Assembly: GCF_031458095.1 (NCBI RefSeq)
Contig: NZ_JAVDXU010000006.1
Coordinates: 1 to 64,000 of the forward strand
Length of the DNA stretch: 64,000 nucleotides
Direction: 5' to 3'
Source of the DNA: Pelomonas saccharophila_A
GTDB taxonomy: Bacteria; Pseudomonadota; Gammaproteobacteria; Burkholderiales; Burkholderiaceae_C
The notes under the pieces were generated by a model, which saw only the letters and a list, made by a program, of their open reading frames with translations, ran no database searches and was not told the origin of the DNA. The first letter of the stretch is position 1. Each line of letters opens with the position of its first letter. Both the position numbers and the translations under genes were made by a program. Below are positions 48,626-56,607 of the stretch, one piece after another.

Positions 48626-50938
48626 TCATGGCGCCACCGCTGACCCCGCGTACCTTCGAAGATGCGCGGCGGTGTCACCAGAGCCCGTCGCCAGCATCGC
48701 GGTGACGGTACCTGCGAACATCACGCGTCCGCCCCGTCGCCCGGCTTCCGGCCCCATGTCGATCAACCAATCCGCCCGGGCGATCATGTCGAGCTGGTGT
48801 TCGATGACGACGACGGTGGCGTCACGTTCAATGAGCCGGTCGAGCAGTCGAAACAAGCGGTCGATGTCGGAGAGATGCAGGCCCGAGGTGGGCTCGTCGA
48901 ACACGTAGATCCGGCCCGACTGGCCCAGCTCGGTAGCCAGCTTCAGGCGCTGCCGTTCCCCACCGGACAGGCTGGACAAGGGTTGCCCGAGGGACAGGTA
49001 GGCGAGTCCGACCTCATCGAGCCGTTCCAACGCGGGCCCTATCTCCGGTTCATCGAAGAAGGCTTTCGCTTCGGCGACGCGCATCGCCAGGATCTCCCCG
49101 ATGTTCTTGCCGCGCATCCGGTAGGTCAGGACTTCGTCGGTGAACCGGCGCCCACGGCAGCGCTCGCAGATGCTGACGATCGGCTCCATGAAGGCCAGGT
49201 CCGTCTCCGTCGTGCCGAGCCCTTTGCACACGGGGCACGCGCCTCCCGAGTTGGCGCTGAACAGCGATGCGCTGGCCGTATTGGCCCGCGCGAACAGCCA
49301 CCGAATGGGATCCATGATGCCTGTGTAGGTGGCGATGTTCGAGCGTCGCGACCCACCGATCGCTCCTTGGTCGATGCACACGACCTCCGGATAGGTGCGC
49401 ACGAAGGCGCCGTTGATCAAGCTGCTCTTGCCCGAACCGGCTACGCCCGTCACGACGGTCATCACGCCCTTGGGGATGGAGACGCTCACGTCTTTCAGAT
49501 TGTGCAGATTCGCGTGCTCGATAGGCAGCCAGCCCGAAGGCGTGCGCGGCGCGGCATTGACGCTCACTGGTCGAGCCAGGCAGCGTCCGGTTGGCGTGTC
49601 GGCCAGCCGCAGCGCGGCGACGCTGCCCTCGAAGACCACGCGGCCTCCCGCGTCTCCAGCCCCCGGCCCCATGTCGATGACATGGTCTGCCGCCACGATG
49701 ATGTCGGGGTCGTGCTCCACCACCAGCACGGTATTGCCCTTGTCGCGAAGGTGGCGCAACAACCCGGTCAGGCGCGCCACGTCCCGTGGATGCAGGCCCA
49801 CGCTGGGCTCGTCGAAGATGTAGCTCATGTCGCTGAGGCTGCTGCCGAGGTAGCGCACCATCTTCACGCGTTGCGATTCCCCGCCCGACAGGCTGTTCGT
49901 CCCGCGGCCGAGGTTCAGGTATCCCAGCCCGATGTCGACCAGATGCTGCAGCCGGCTGGCAAGTGCGGGAACCATGGTGGCGGCCAGGGGCGCGCCGACC
50001 TGGGTGACGACCGCCAGCAGTTCGTCCACCTCGAGGGCGCACCAGTCGGCGATGTTCCTGCCGTCGATGCGGCAGCTCAGCACTTTCTCGTTGAGGCGCG
50101 CGCCGTGGCACTGCGGACAGGGTCCGGCCGTCACCAGCCGGTCCCACTCGGTGCGGTCCAGACCTTTGATCTCGTCGACATTGCGGTTCAGGAAGTTGCG
50201 CCGGATGCGCGGGAGCACCCCCTCGTAACGGCTCGTCGGCGGCCACCCCGGCCCGGGGTTGGTGACGGGCACGTCCTGCGCATGGAGCAGGGTTTGCCAT
50301 TCCTCGTCGCTGTAGTCCTTCAGCGGCTTGTCGTTGTCGAAAAGGCCGCTGTTCACGTAGCGCTTCCAGCGGTAGCCGCCGACAGCGAAGGCACTGAAGC
50401 GGATGGCCCCTTCGTTGAGCGACCGTTGCCTGTCGAACAGCCGGTCAACAGCAACGGTGTCAACCTTGCCCAGTCCCTCGCATCGCGGGCACATGCCATC
50501 GGGATGGTTGAACGAAAAGATGTTGGAGTAGCCGACAAAGGGTTGCCCGACACGCGAGAACAGCAGCCGGATCAGCGCGAGGATGTCCGTGGCCGTGCCC
50601 ACGGTGGAGCGGGCATTTCCGCCCAGGCGTCGCTGGTCGACCACGATGGCCGCGCAGAGGTTCTCCAGCGAGTCGGCATTCGGCTGGGCATGGTGCGGCA
50701 GGCGATGCCTGACGAAGGTGGAGAAGGTGTCGTTCAGCTGCCGCTGGGACTCGGCCGCAATGGTGTCGAAAACCAGCGAGGACTTGCCCGAGCCCGACAC
50801 CCCTGTGAACACGGTGATGCGCTTCTTCGGAATGTCGACGCTGACATTGCGCAGGTTGTTCTCCCTGGCGCCGACGACGCGGATGACATCCGTCGCAACG
50901 CAAGCTGGAGCCGATGCGTGGAGAGCCTCTGACTGCAT
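48626..50938 (-). CDS. UvrA paralogue (UvrA2/DrrC-like ABC ATPase)
   Basis: A 770-residue UvrA-like protein with two ABC ATPase halves. Walker A motifs are GVSGSGKSS and GVAGSGKSS; the signatures are LSGGESQR and LSGGERQR; Walker B-type segments are YIFDEPSVGLHP and YVFDEPTSGLHL. Zinc-knuckle pairs CPRCEGLG, CPQCHGARL, CPVCKGLG and CERCRGRR are present. UvrA of excision repair is about 940 residues, so this shorter form lacks the UvrB-binding region and belongs to the group linked to drug resistance or self-protection. No partner genes are adjacent. It converges with the carboxypeptidase gene, 30 bases apart. Confidence 0.88.
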   Translation of the reverse strand: MQSEALHASAPACVATDVIRVVGARENNLRNVSVDIPKKRITVFTGVSGSGKSSLVFDTIAAESQRQLNDTFSTFVRHRLPHHAQPNADSLENLCAAIVVDQRRLGGNARSTVGTATDILALIRLLFSRVGQPFVGYSNIFSFNHPDGMCPRCEGLGKVDTVAVDRLFDRQRSLNEGAIRFSAFAVGGYRWKRYVNSGLFDNDKPLKDYSDEEWQTLLHAQDVPVTNPGPGWPPTSRYEGVLPRIRRNFLNRNVDEIKGLDRTEWDRLVTAGPCPQCHGARLNEKVLSCRIDGRNIADWCALEVDELLAVVTQVGAPLAATMVPALASRLQHLVDIGLGYLNLGRGTNSLSGGESQRVKMVRYLGSSLSDMSYIFDEPSVGLHPRDVARLTGLLRHLRDKGNTVLVVEHDPDIIVAADHVIDMGPGAGDAGGRVVFEGSVAALRLADTPTGRCLARPVSVNAAPRTPSGWLPIEHANLHNLKDVSVSIPKGVMTVVTGVAGSGKSSLINGAFVRTYPEVVCIDQGAIGGSRRSNIATYTGIMDPIRWLFARANTASASLFSANSGGACPVCKGLGTTETDLAFMEPIVSICERCRGRRFTDEVLTYRMRGKNIGEILAMRVAEAKAFFDEPEIGPALERLDEVGLAYLSLGQPLSSLSGGERQRLKLATELGQSGRIYVFDEPTSGLHLSDIDRLFRLLDRLIERDATVVVIEHQLDMIARADWLIDMGPEAGRRGGRVMFAGTVTAMLATGSGDTAAHLRRYAGSAVAP

Positions 50939-51170
50939 CCCCTTTCAGGGCAATCTTTGTTCCCGCCGGCAACCAGCCGACCCGCCGCTTCTGGCCGGCA
51001 ACGCCCCGGCCTCAATCGCAGCGCCCTAAGCCCACGGCCCTTGGATCAACGCCGGCGTCTCCTCCACCGCGATGCGCCACATCTCCAGCACCTCCTCGTC
51101 GCGCCTTTGTGTTGCTCGGTGCAGCCTATGGGCAGCAGGCAGCGGTCGTCGGCTTTCAGACAAGCTTCGC

Positions 51171-51581
51171 TCACGCGCGTTTCCAGGCCATGCCGACGGT
51201 CGCGGGCGCCGTGTGCACAAAGCCGAACTGGACATAGAGGGCATCGGCCGGCACATCGGCCAGCAGGCTGACATAGCCGCTCTCGGGCACGTTGCTACGC
51301 AGCCAGGCAGCGATCTCACCCATGATGAGCTTGCCCAGGCCTTGGCCCTGGTGTTCGGGCAGCACGGCAATGTCGACGACCTGGAAGGCCGAGCCACCAT
51401 CGCCGATGACCCGCCCCATGCCTATGGGCTCGCCGGCGTGCAGGATCTGCACCGCGAACAGCGAGTTCGGCAGGCCACGTGCGGCCGCCTCGGCGGACTT
51501 GGGGCTGAGCCCGGAGGCCACGCGCAGATGGCGGTAGGTGTCGACCGAGGGCGTGGCGTGCAGCGTCGTGTACAGGCTCAT
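51171..51581 (-). CDS. GNAT family acetyltransferase
   Basis: A 136-residue single-domain acetyltransferase. The acetyl-CoA-binding motif is VVDIAVLPEHQGQGLGKLIM (Q-x-x-G-x-G), preceded by GMGRVIGDGGSAFQ and ending ALYVQFGFVHTAP. The substrate is unknown. The start is the ATG at 51581 (MSLYTTL); an ATG four codons upstream is also possible. It diverges from the amidase gene. Confidence 0.82.
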   Translation of the reverse strand: MSLYTTLHATPSVDTYRHLRVASGLSPKSAEAAARGLPNSLFAVQILHAGEPIGMGRVIGDGGSAFQVVDIAVLPEHQGQGLGKLIMGEIAAWLRSNVPESGYVSLLADVPADALYVQFGFVHTAPATVGMAWKRA

Positions 51582-51707
51582 GGCGCCATTCAACCATCAC
51601 CTGCACTCATACCCGCATGGCCCTCCAGCATGACCCCTGCGGGCTGGCCCGAGGCCGGCCGGGCGAGGGCGCTGCAACAATCCGGGCTTGGCCACGCCTT
51701 CCCACGC

Positions 51708-52631
51708 ATGAAGTCCACCTCCCTCGTTGCCGCCACCCTGGCCCTGCTGCTCAGCGCCTGCGCCAGCGTGCCGACACCGGCCCCCTCGCCCGCCGCGCCT
51801 TCCTCCTCCGCTCCCGTCATGGCCGCCGGGCCGGCCGCCGCTGTGCGCGCCCCGAATATCGACCGCAGCTATACCTCGCAGAACCAGGACAGCCGCGCCC
51901 AGTTCATCGTGCTGCACTACACCGTCATCGATTGGGAGAAGTCGCTGAAGGTGCTGACGACGGGCGGCCAGGTCTCGGCCCATTACCTGGTGCGCGACAA
52001 CCCCATCGCCAGCTACGCCCTCGTCGACGAGAACCGCCGCGCCTGGCATGCCGGGGCCAGCTGGTGGGGCGGCGCCACCAATCTGAACTCGGCCTCCATC
52101 GGCATCGAGATCGTCAACGCCGGCTATGTGGACGGCCCCGGCGGCCGCGTCTACGCGCCCTTCCCCCAGGCCCAGGTCGACGAGGTCATCGCCCTGGTGC
52201 GCGACATCCAGAAGCGCCATGGCGTCAAGCCCGAACGCATCATCGGCCACGCCGACATCGCCCCCGGCCGCAAGCAGGATCCCGGCCCACAATTCCCCTG
52301 GAAGCAGCTGGCCGACGCGGGGCTGATCCCCTGGCCGGACGGCCCCTCGGTCATGGTCAAGACGCTGGAGCACGAGGTCGCGCCGCACGACGTGGCCTGG
52401 CTGCAGGAGCGCCTCGCGCGCATCGGCTACAACGTGTCGCGCTCAGGCCAGCTGGACGTGCTGACCAAGGAGGTCATCCAGACCTTCCAGATGAAGTACC
52501 GGCCGCGCGACATCTCGGGCACGCCCGACGCTGAGACAGCCGCGCTGATCGAGGTCGCGTCCACGCCCAGCGCCATGCGCGTGGCGGGCGGCGGTGACGG
52601 CGAAACCCGCCCCTACACCTCGCGCTGGTAA
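51708..52631 (+). CDS. amiD: N-acetylmuramoyl-L-alanine amidase, AmiD-like lipoprotein
   Basis: A 307-residue outer-membrane-type lipoprotein amidase. The lipobox is LLLSAC and a Pro/Ser linker leads to the amidase-2 domain. Zinc ligands are in FIVLHYTVIDW, WHAGAS and IIGHADIAPGRKQDPGP. A C-terminal peptidoglycan-binding helix bundle has WLQERLARIGYNVSRSGQLD. It cleaves the amide between muramic acid and the stem peptide. Dipeptide-type ABC transporter genes begin ten bases downstream, which suggests that released peptides are taken up. Confidence 0.87.
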   Translation: MKSTSLVAATLALLLSACASVPTPAPSPAAPSSSAPVMAAGPAAAVRAPNIDRSYTSQNQDSRAQFIVLHYTVIDWEKSLKVLTTGGQVSAHYLVRDNPIASYALVDENRRAWHAGASWWGGATNLNSASIGIEIVNAGYVDGPGGRVYAPFPQAQVDEVIALVRDIQKRHGVKPERIIGHADIAPGRKQDPGPQFPWKQLADAGLIPWPDGPSVMVKTLEHEVAPHDVAWLQERLARIGYNVSRSGQLDVLTKEVIQTFQMKYRPRDISGTPDAETAALIEVASTPSAMRVAGGGDGETRPYTSRW

Positions 52632-52640
52632 CACCGCCGG

Positions 52641-53654
52641 ATGCTCGCCTTCCTGCTCAAACGCCTGGCGACCCTGGTGCCGACGCTGATCGGCATCACC
52701 CTCGTCGCTTTCGGCCTGATCCGCCTCGTGCCCGGCGACCCCATCGAGGTCATGATGGGCGAGCGCCGGCTCGACCCCGAGGCCCATGCGGCTCTCGTCA
52801 AGCGCATGGGCCTGGACCAGCCGCTGCCGGTGCAGTACGCGGACTACGTGGGCAAGCTGTTGCACGGCGACCTGGGCCAGAGCCTGGTCAGCCGCGAGCC
52901 GGTCAGCAAGGAGTTCGCGGCCCTGTTCCCGGCCACCGTTGAGCTGGCCACGGCGGCGCTGATCTTTGCCGTCGGCTTCGGCCTGCTGCTGGGCGTCAGC
53001 GCCGGGCTCAAGCGCGGCTCGCTGCTGGACCAGGGCGTCATGGGCCTGGCCACGGTGGGCTATTCCATGCCGGTGTTCTGGTGGGGACTGATCCTCATCA
53101 TGTTCTTCTCGGTGCAGCTGGGCTGGACGCCGGTGAGCGGCCGCATCGGCATCGAGTTCGACCCCGAGCGCGTCACCGGCTTCATGCTGATTGACGCCTG
53201 GCTGAGCGGCGAAGAAGGCGCCTTCAAGTCGGCGCTGATGCACCTCATCCTGCCGGCGCTGGTGCTGGGCACCAGCACGCTGGCCGTGGTGGCGCGCATG
53301 ACCCGTTCCAGCATGCTCGAGGTGCTGCGCGAGGACTATGTGCGCACCGCCCGCGCCAAGGGCCTGTCGCCGGCGCGCGTCGTTGTCGTGCACGCCCTGC
53401 GCAATGCGCTGATCCCGGTGCTGACGGTGGTGGGCCTGCAGACCGGCAGCCTGCTGGCCGGCGCCGTGCTGACCGAGACCATCTTCTCTTGGCCCGGCAT
53501 CGGCAAATGGCTGATCGACTCCATCGGCCGGCGCGACTATCCGGTCGTGCAGGCCGGCATCCTGATCTCGGCCCTGACCTTCATCGCCGTGAACCTGATC
53601 GTGGACGTGCTGTATGGCGTGGTGAATCCGCGCATCCGTGGAGGTGGCCACTGA
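52641..53654 (+). CDS. Dipeptide-type ABC transporter permease (DppB-like)
   Basis: A 337-residue inner-membrane permease with six helices. The N-terminus MLAFLLKRLATLVPTLIGIT, and RLVPGDPIEVMMG and LGLDQPLPVQY-like segments, are typical of DppB/OppB. The EAA loop that meets the ATPase is in EVLREDYVRTARAKGLSPAR. It forms the channel with the next gene product. It overlaps that gene by one base (TGATG). No solute-binding protein gene is in the operon. Confidence 0.88.
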   Translation: MLAFLLKRLATLVPTLIGITLVAFGLIRLVPGDPIEVMMGERRLDPEAHAALVKRMGLDQPLPVQYADYVGKLLHGDLGQSLVSREPVSKEFAALFPATVELATAALIFAVGFGLLLGVSAGLKRGSLLDQGVMGLATVGYSMPVFWWGLILIMFFSVQLGWTPVSGRIGIEFDPERVTGFMLIDAWLSGEEGAFKSALMHLILPALVLGTSTLAVVARMTRSSMLEVLREDYVRTARAKGLSPARVVVVHALRNALIPVLTVVGLQTGSLLAGAVLTETIFSWPGIGKWLIDSIGRRDYPVVQAGILISALTFIAVNLIVDVLYGVVNPRIRGGGH

Positions 53655-54550
53655 TGAGCGCCGTCCTCGACAAACCCATCGAGCCGCCCGGCCCCCTGCG
53701 CGAGTTCTGGCTCGGCTTTGCCGCCAACCGCGGCGCCCTGGTGGCGCTGATCGTCTTCGCGCTGATCGCGCTGGCCTCGCTGTTCGCCCCGCTGATCGCG
53801 CCCCACGACCCCATCGAGCAATACCGCGACTTCATGCTGACGCCCCCTAGCTGGGCCGAGGGCGGCAACACGCGCTTCCTGCTCGGCACCGACGAGCTGG
53901 GCCGCGACATGCTGAGCCGGCTGCTGCATGGCGGCCGGGTGTCGCTGGGCATTGGCCTGGCGGCCGTTCTCATGTCGCTGCTGCCCGGCGTGCTGCTGGG
54001 GCTGCTGGCGGCCTTTTTCCAGCGCTGGCTGTCGCCGGCCATCATGCGCGTGATGGACATCGTGCTGGCCCTGCCGGCCCTGCTGCTGGCCATCTGCGTC
54101 ATCACCATCCTCGGCCCGGGTCTCGTCAACACCGTCATCGCCATCGCCATCGGCGCCCTGCCCGGCTATGTGCGCCTGACGCGCGCTGCCGCCCTGGGCG
54201 AGATCGGCCGCGACTATGTGACGGCCAGCCGCGTCGCCGGCGCCCATGTGTGGCGGCTGATGTTCATCACCGTGCTGCCCAACTGCATGGCGCCGCTGAT
54301 CGTCAATGCGACGCTGAGCTTCTCGTCAGCCATCCTGGAGACGGCGGGCCTGGGCTTCCTGGGCCTGGGCGTGCAGGCGCCCACACCCGAGTGGGGCACC
54401 ATGCTGTCGTCGGCACGCGACTACATCACCCGCGCGCCCTGGGTTGTCACGCTGCCGGGCCTGACCATCCTGGTGTCGGTGCTGGCCATCAACCTGATGG
54501 GCGACGGGCTGCGCGATGCGCTGGACCCCAAGCTGAAGAAGGTGGCCTGA
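53654..54550 (+). CDS. Dipeptide-type ABC transporter permease (DppC-like)
   Basis: A 298-residue permease with a typical DppC start (REFWLGFAANRGALVALIVF, PLIAPHDPIEQY) and the motif FLLGTDELGRDMLSRLLHGGR. The EAA loop lies in AAALGEIGRDYVTASRVAGA. Six membrane helices are visible. It pairs with the preceding permease. Its stop overlaps the next ATG (TGATG), so the four transporter genes are translationally coupled. Confidence 0.88.
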   Translation: MSAVLDKPIEPPGPLREFWLGFAANRGALVALIVFALIALASLFAPLIAPHDPIEQYRDFMLTPPSWAEGGNTRFLLGTDELGRDMLSRLLHGGRVSLGIGLAAVLMSLLPGVLLGLLAAFFQRWLSPAIMRVMDIVLALPALLLAICVITILGPGLVNTVIAIAIGALPGYVRLTRAAALGEIGRDYVTASRVAGAHVWRLMFITVLPNCMAPLIVNATLSFSSAILETAGLGFLGLGVQAPTPEWGTMLSSARDYITRAPWVVTLPGLTILVSVLAINLMGDGLRDALDPKLKKVA

Positions 54551-55500
54551 TGCCTTTGCTGAACATCAGGAATCTCAAGGTCCAGTTCGGCGCCTTCCCC
54601 GCCGTCGACGGCGTGGACCTGACGCTGGACAAGGGCGAGTTGCTGGGCATCGTCGGCGAGTCGGGCTCGGGCAAGTCGGTGACCATGCTGGCGCTGATGG
54701 GCCTCATCGACCTGCCGGGCAAGGTCACGGCCGACGCGTTGGAGTTCCAGGGCCGCGACCTGCTGAAACTCAACGCCGCCGAACGCCGCGCGCTGATCGG
54801 CCGTGACGTGGCCATGGTGTTCCAGGACGCGCTGACCAGCCTCAACCCCAGCTACACCGTGGGTGCGCAGATCGCCGAGGTGCTGAAGGCCCATCTGGGC
54901 CTGCGCGGCGCCGCTGCGAAGCAGCGCGTTGTCGAGCTGCTGGAGCTGGTCGAGATCCCCGACGCGGCCAACCGCGCCAATGCCTATCCGCACCAGCTGT
55001 CGGGCGGCATGAACCAGCGCGTGATGATCGCGATGGCGATTGCCTGCGGCCCCAAGCTGCTGATTGCCGACGAGCCGACGACGGCCCTGGACGTGACCAT
55101 CCAGGCCCAGATCATGGCCCTGCTGCTGAAGCTGCAGCGCGAGCAGGGCATGGGGCTGATCATGATCACCCACGACCTCGCCATCGTGGCCGAGATGGCC
55201 CAGCGGATTGCCGTCATGTACGCGGGCCAGATCGTCGAGACGGGGCCGGTGCCGGAGCTCTTCGACGCGCCGCGCCATCCGTACACGAACGCACTGCTGG
55301 CCGCGATTCCCGAGCACAACAAGGGCGCGACCCGCCTGTCCGCCCTGCCCGGCATCGTGCCCGGCGCGCTGGACCGGCCCGCCGGCTGCCTGCTGAGCCC
55401 GCGCTGCCCGCGCGTGCAGGAGCGTTGCCGCGCCGACCGCCCGGCGCTGGAGAACGGTGTGCGCTGCTTCTTCCCCGTCGAGGAGGCCGCCCATGTCTGA
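54550..55500 (+). CDS. Dipeptide-type ABC transporter ATPase (DppD-like)
   Basis: A 316-residue ATPase: Walker A GESGSGKS (about 36-43), the Q-loop FQDALTSLNP, signature LSGGMNQR, Walker B LLIADEPTTALD and a switch His in ITHDLAIVAEM. The oligopeptide-family C-terminal domain has the Cys-containing CLLSPRCPRVQERC, where related proteins carry an iron-sulfur cluster or zinc. It energises uptake with its partner DppF-like ATPase, whose gene overlaps by eight bases. Confidence 0.9.
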   Translation: MPLLNIRNLKVQFGAFPAVDGVDLTLDKGELLGIVGESGSGKSVTMLALMGLIDLPGKVTADALEFQGRDLLKLNAAERRALIGRDVAMVFQDALTSLNPSYTVGAQIAEVLKAHLGLRGAAAKQRVVELLELVEIPDAANRANAYPHQLSGGMNQRVMIAMAIACGPKLLIADEPTTALDVTIQAQIMALLLKLQREQGMGLIMITHDLAIVAEMAQRIAVMYAGQIVETGPVPELFDAPRHPYTNALLAAIPEHNKGATRLSALPGIVPGALDRPAGCLLSPRCPRVQERCRADRPALENGVRCFFPVEEAAHV

Positions 55501-56452
55501 GCTGCTCCTGGAAGCGGACGACCTCGCCCGCCACTACACGGTCAGCCGCGGCCTGTTCAAGCCCAAGGCGACAGTGAAGGCGCTGAACGGCGTCAGCTTC
55601 ACGCTCGCGCCGAGGAAGACCCTGGCCGTCGTCGGCGAATCGGGCTGCGGCAAGAGCACGCTGGCGCGCCAGCTGACCTTGATCGAACACCCGACCCGCG
55701 GCTCGCTGAAGATCCGCGGCACGGACGCCGCCCATGCCGACGCCGCAACGCTGAAAGCCCTGCGCCGCGATGTGCAGATGGTGTTCCAGAACCCGTTTGC
55801 GTCGCTGAACCCACGCAAGACCGTCGAGACCACGCTGGCCGAACCGCTGCTGATCAACACGGCCATGACGACGCTGGAGCGGCGCGAGCGCGTCGCCGCA
55901 CTGGCCACCAAGGTGGGCCTGCGGCCCGAGCATCTGCGCCGCTACCCGCACATGTTCTCGGGCGGCCAACGCCAGCGCATCGCGATTGCGCGGGCCATGA
56001 TCCTGAACCCCGGCATCGTCATCGCCGACGAGCCGGTCAGCGCCCTGGACGTGTCCATCCAGGCCCAGATCCTGAATCTCTTCATGGATCTGCAGGACGA
56101 GTTCGGCACGGGCTATGTCTTCATCTCGCACAACCTCAGCGTCGTCGAGCATGTGGCCGACGAGGTCATGGTCATGTACCTGGGCACGGCAGTGGAGATC
56201 GGCGAGAAGAAGCGCCTTTTCGCCGCGCCGCTGCATCCCTACACGCGAGCGTTGATGAGCGCGACGCCGGCCCTGCGCAAGGCCGATCGGCGCGAGCGCA
56301 TCATCATCCACGGCGAGTTGCCCAGCCCGCTGAATCCGCCCACGGGCTGCAGCTTCCACAAGCGCTGCCCGCTGGCCGTGCCGCGCTGCAGCGAGGAAGT
56401 GCCGCAGCTGCGCGAGGTGGACGGCCGGCGCGTCGCCTGCCACGTCGTCTGA
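55493..56452 (+). CDS. Dipeptide-type ABC transporter ATPase (DppF-like)
   Basis: A 319-residue ATPase: Walker A GESGCGKS, FQNPFASLNPRK at the Q-loop, signature FSGGQRQR, Walker B IVIADEPVSALD and ISHNLSVVEHV at the switch. The C-terminal PTGCSFHKRCPLAVPRC is the oligopeptide-family extension. It closes a five-gene unit: AmiD-like amidase, two permeases and two ATPases. The missing binding protein must be encoded elsewhere. Confidence 0.9.
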   Translation: MSELLLEADDLARHYTVSRGLFKPKATVKALNGVSFTLAPRKTLAVVGESGCGKSTLARQLTLIEHPTRGSLKIRGTDAAHADAATLKALRRDVQMVFQNPFASLNPRKTVETTLAEPLLINTAMTTLERRERVAALATKVGLRPEHLRRYPHMFSGGQRQRIAIARAMILNPGIVIADEPVSALDVSIQAQILNLFMDLQDEFGTGYVFISHNLSVVEHVADEVMVMYLGTAVEIGEKKRLFAAPLHPYTRALMSATPALRKADRRERIIIHGELPSPLNPPTGCSFHKRCPLAVPRCSEEVPQLREVDGRRVACHVV

Positions 56453-56580
56453 GGTGAGCCGCGGCGGGGCATAACCGCTGCACATGCCTGACTCTCATTC
56501 CGTGATGCGTGGAGTGTTGCGGCGGTGCCGATTCCGCGGGCTTGGACTCTGATGCGGCGTGACCTGGGCGCCAAGAATCT

Positions 56581-56598
56581 TTGCGTTCAGCAACGCAA
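56581..56598. promoter_or_regulatory. Palindrome at the ribosome site of the large TonB receptor gene
   Basis: TTGCGTT-CAGC-AACGCAA is a perfect 7-bp inverted repeat ending just before the GGAA ribosome site and ten bases before the ATG. It may be an operator, for example of a LacI-type repressor, or an mRNA hairpin that hides the ribosome site. Confidence 0.45.
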
Positions 56599-56607
56599 GG
56601 AAAAAAC

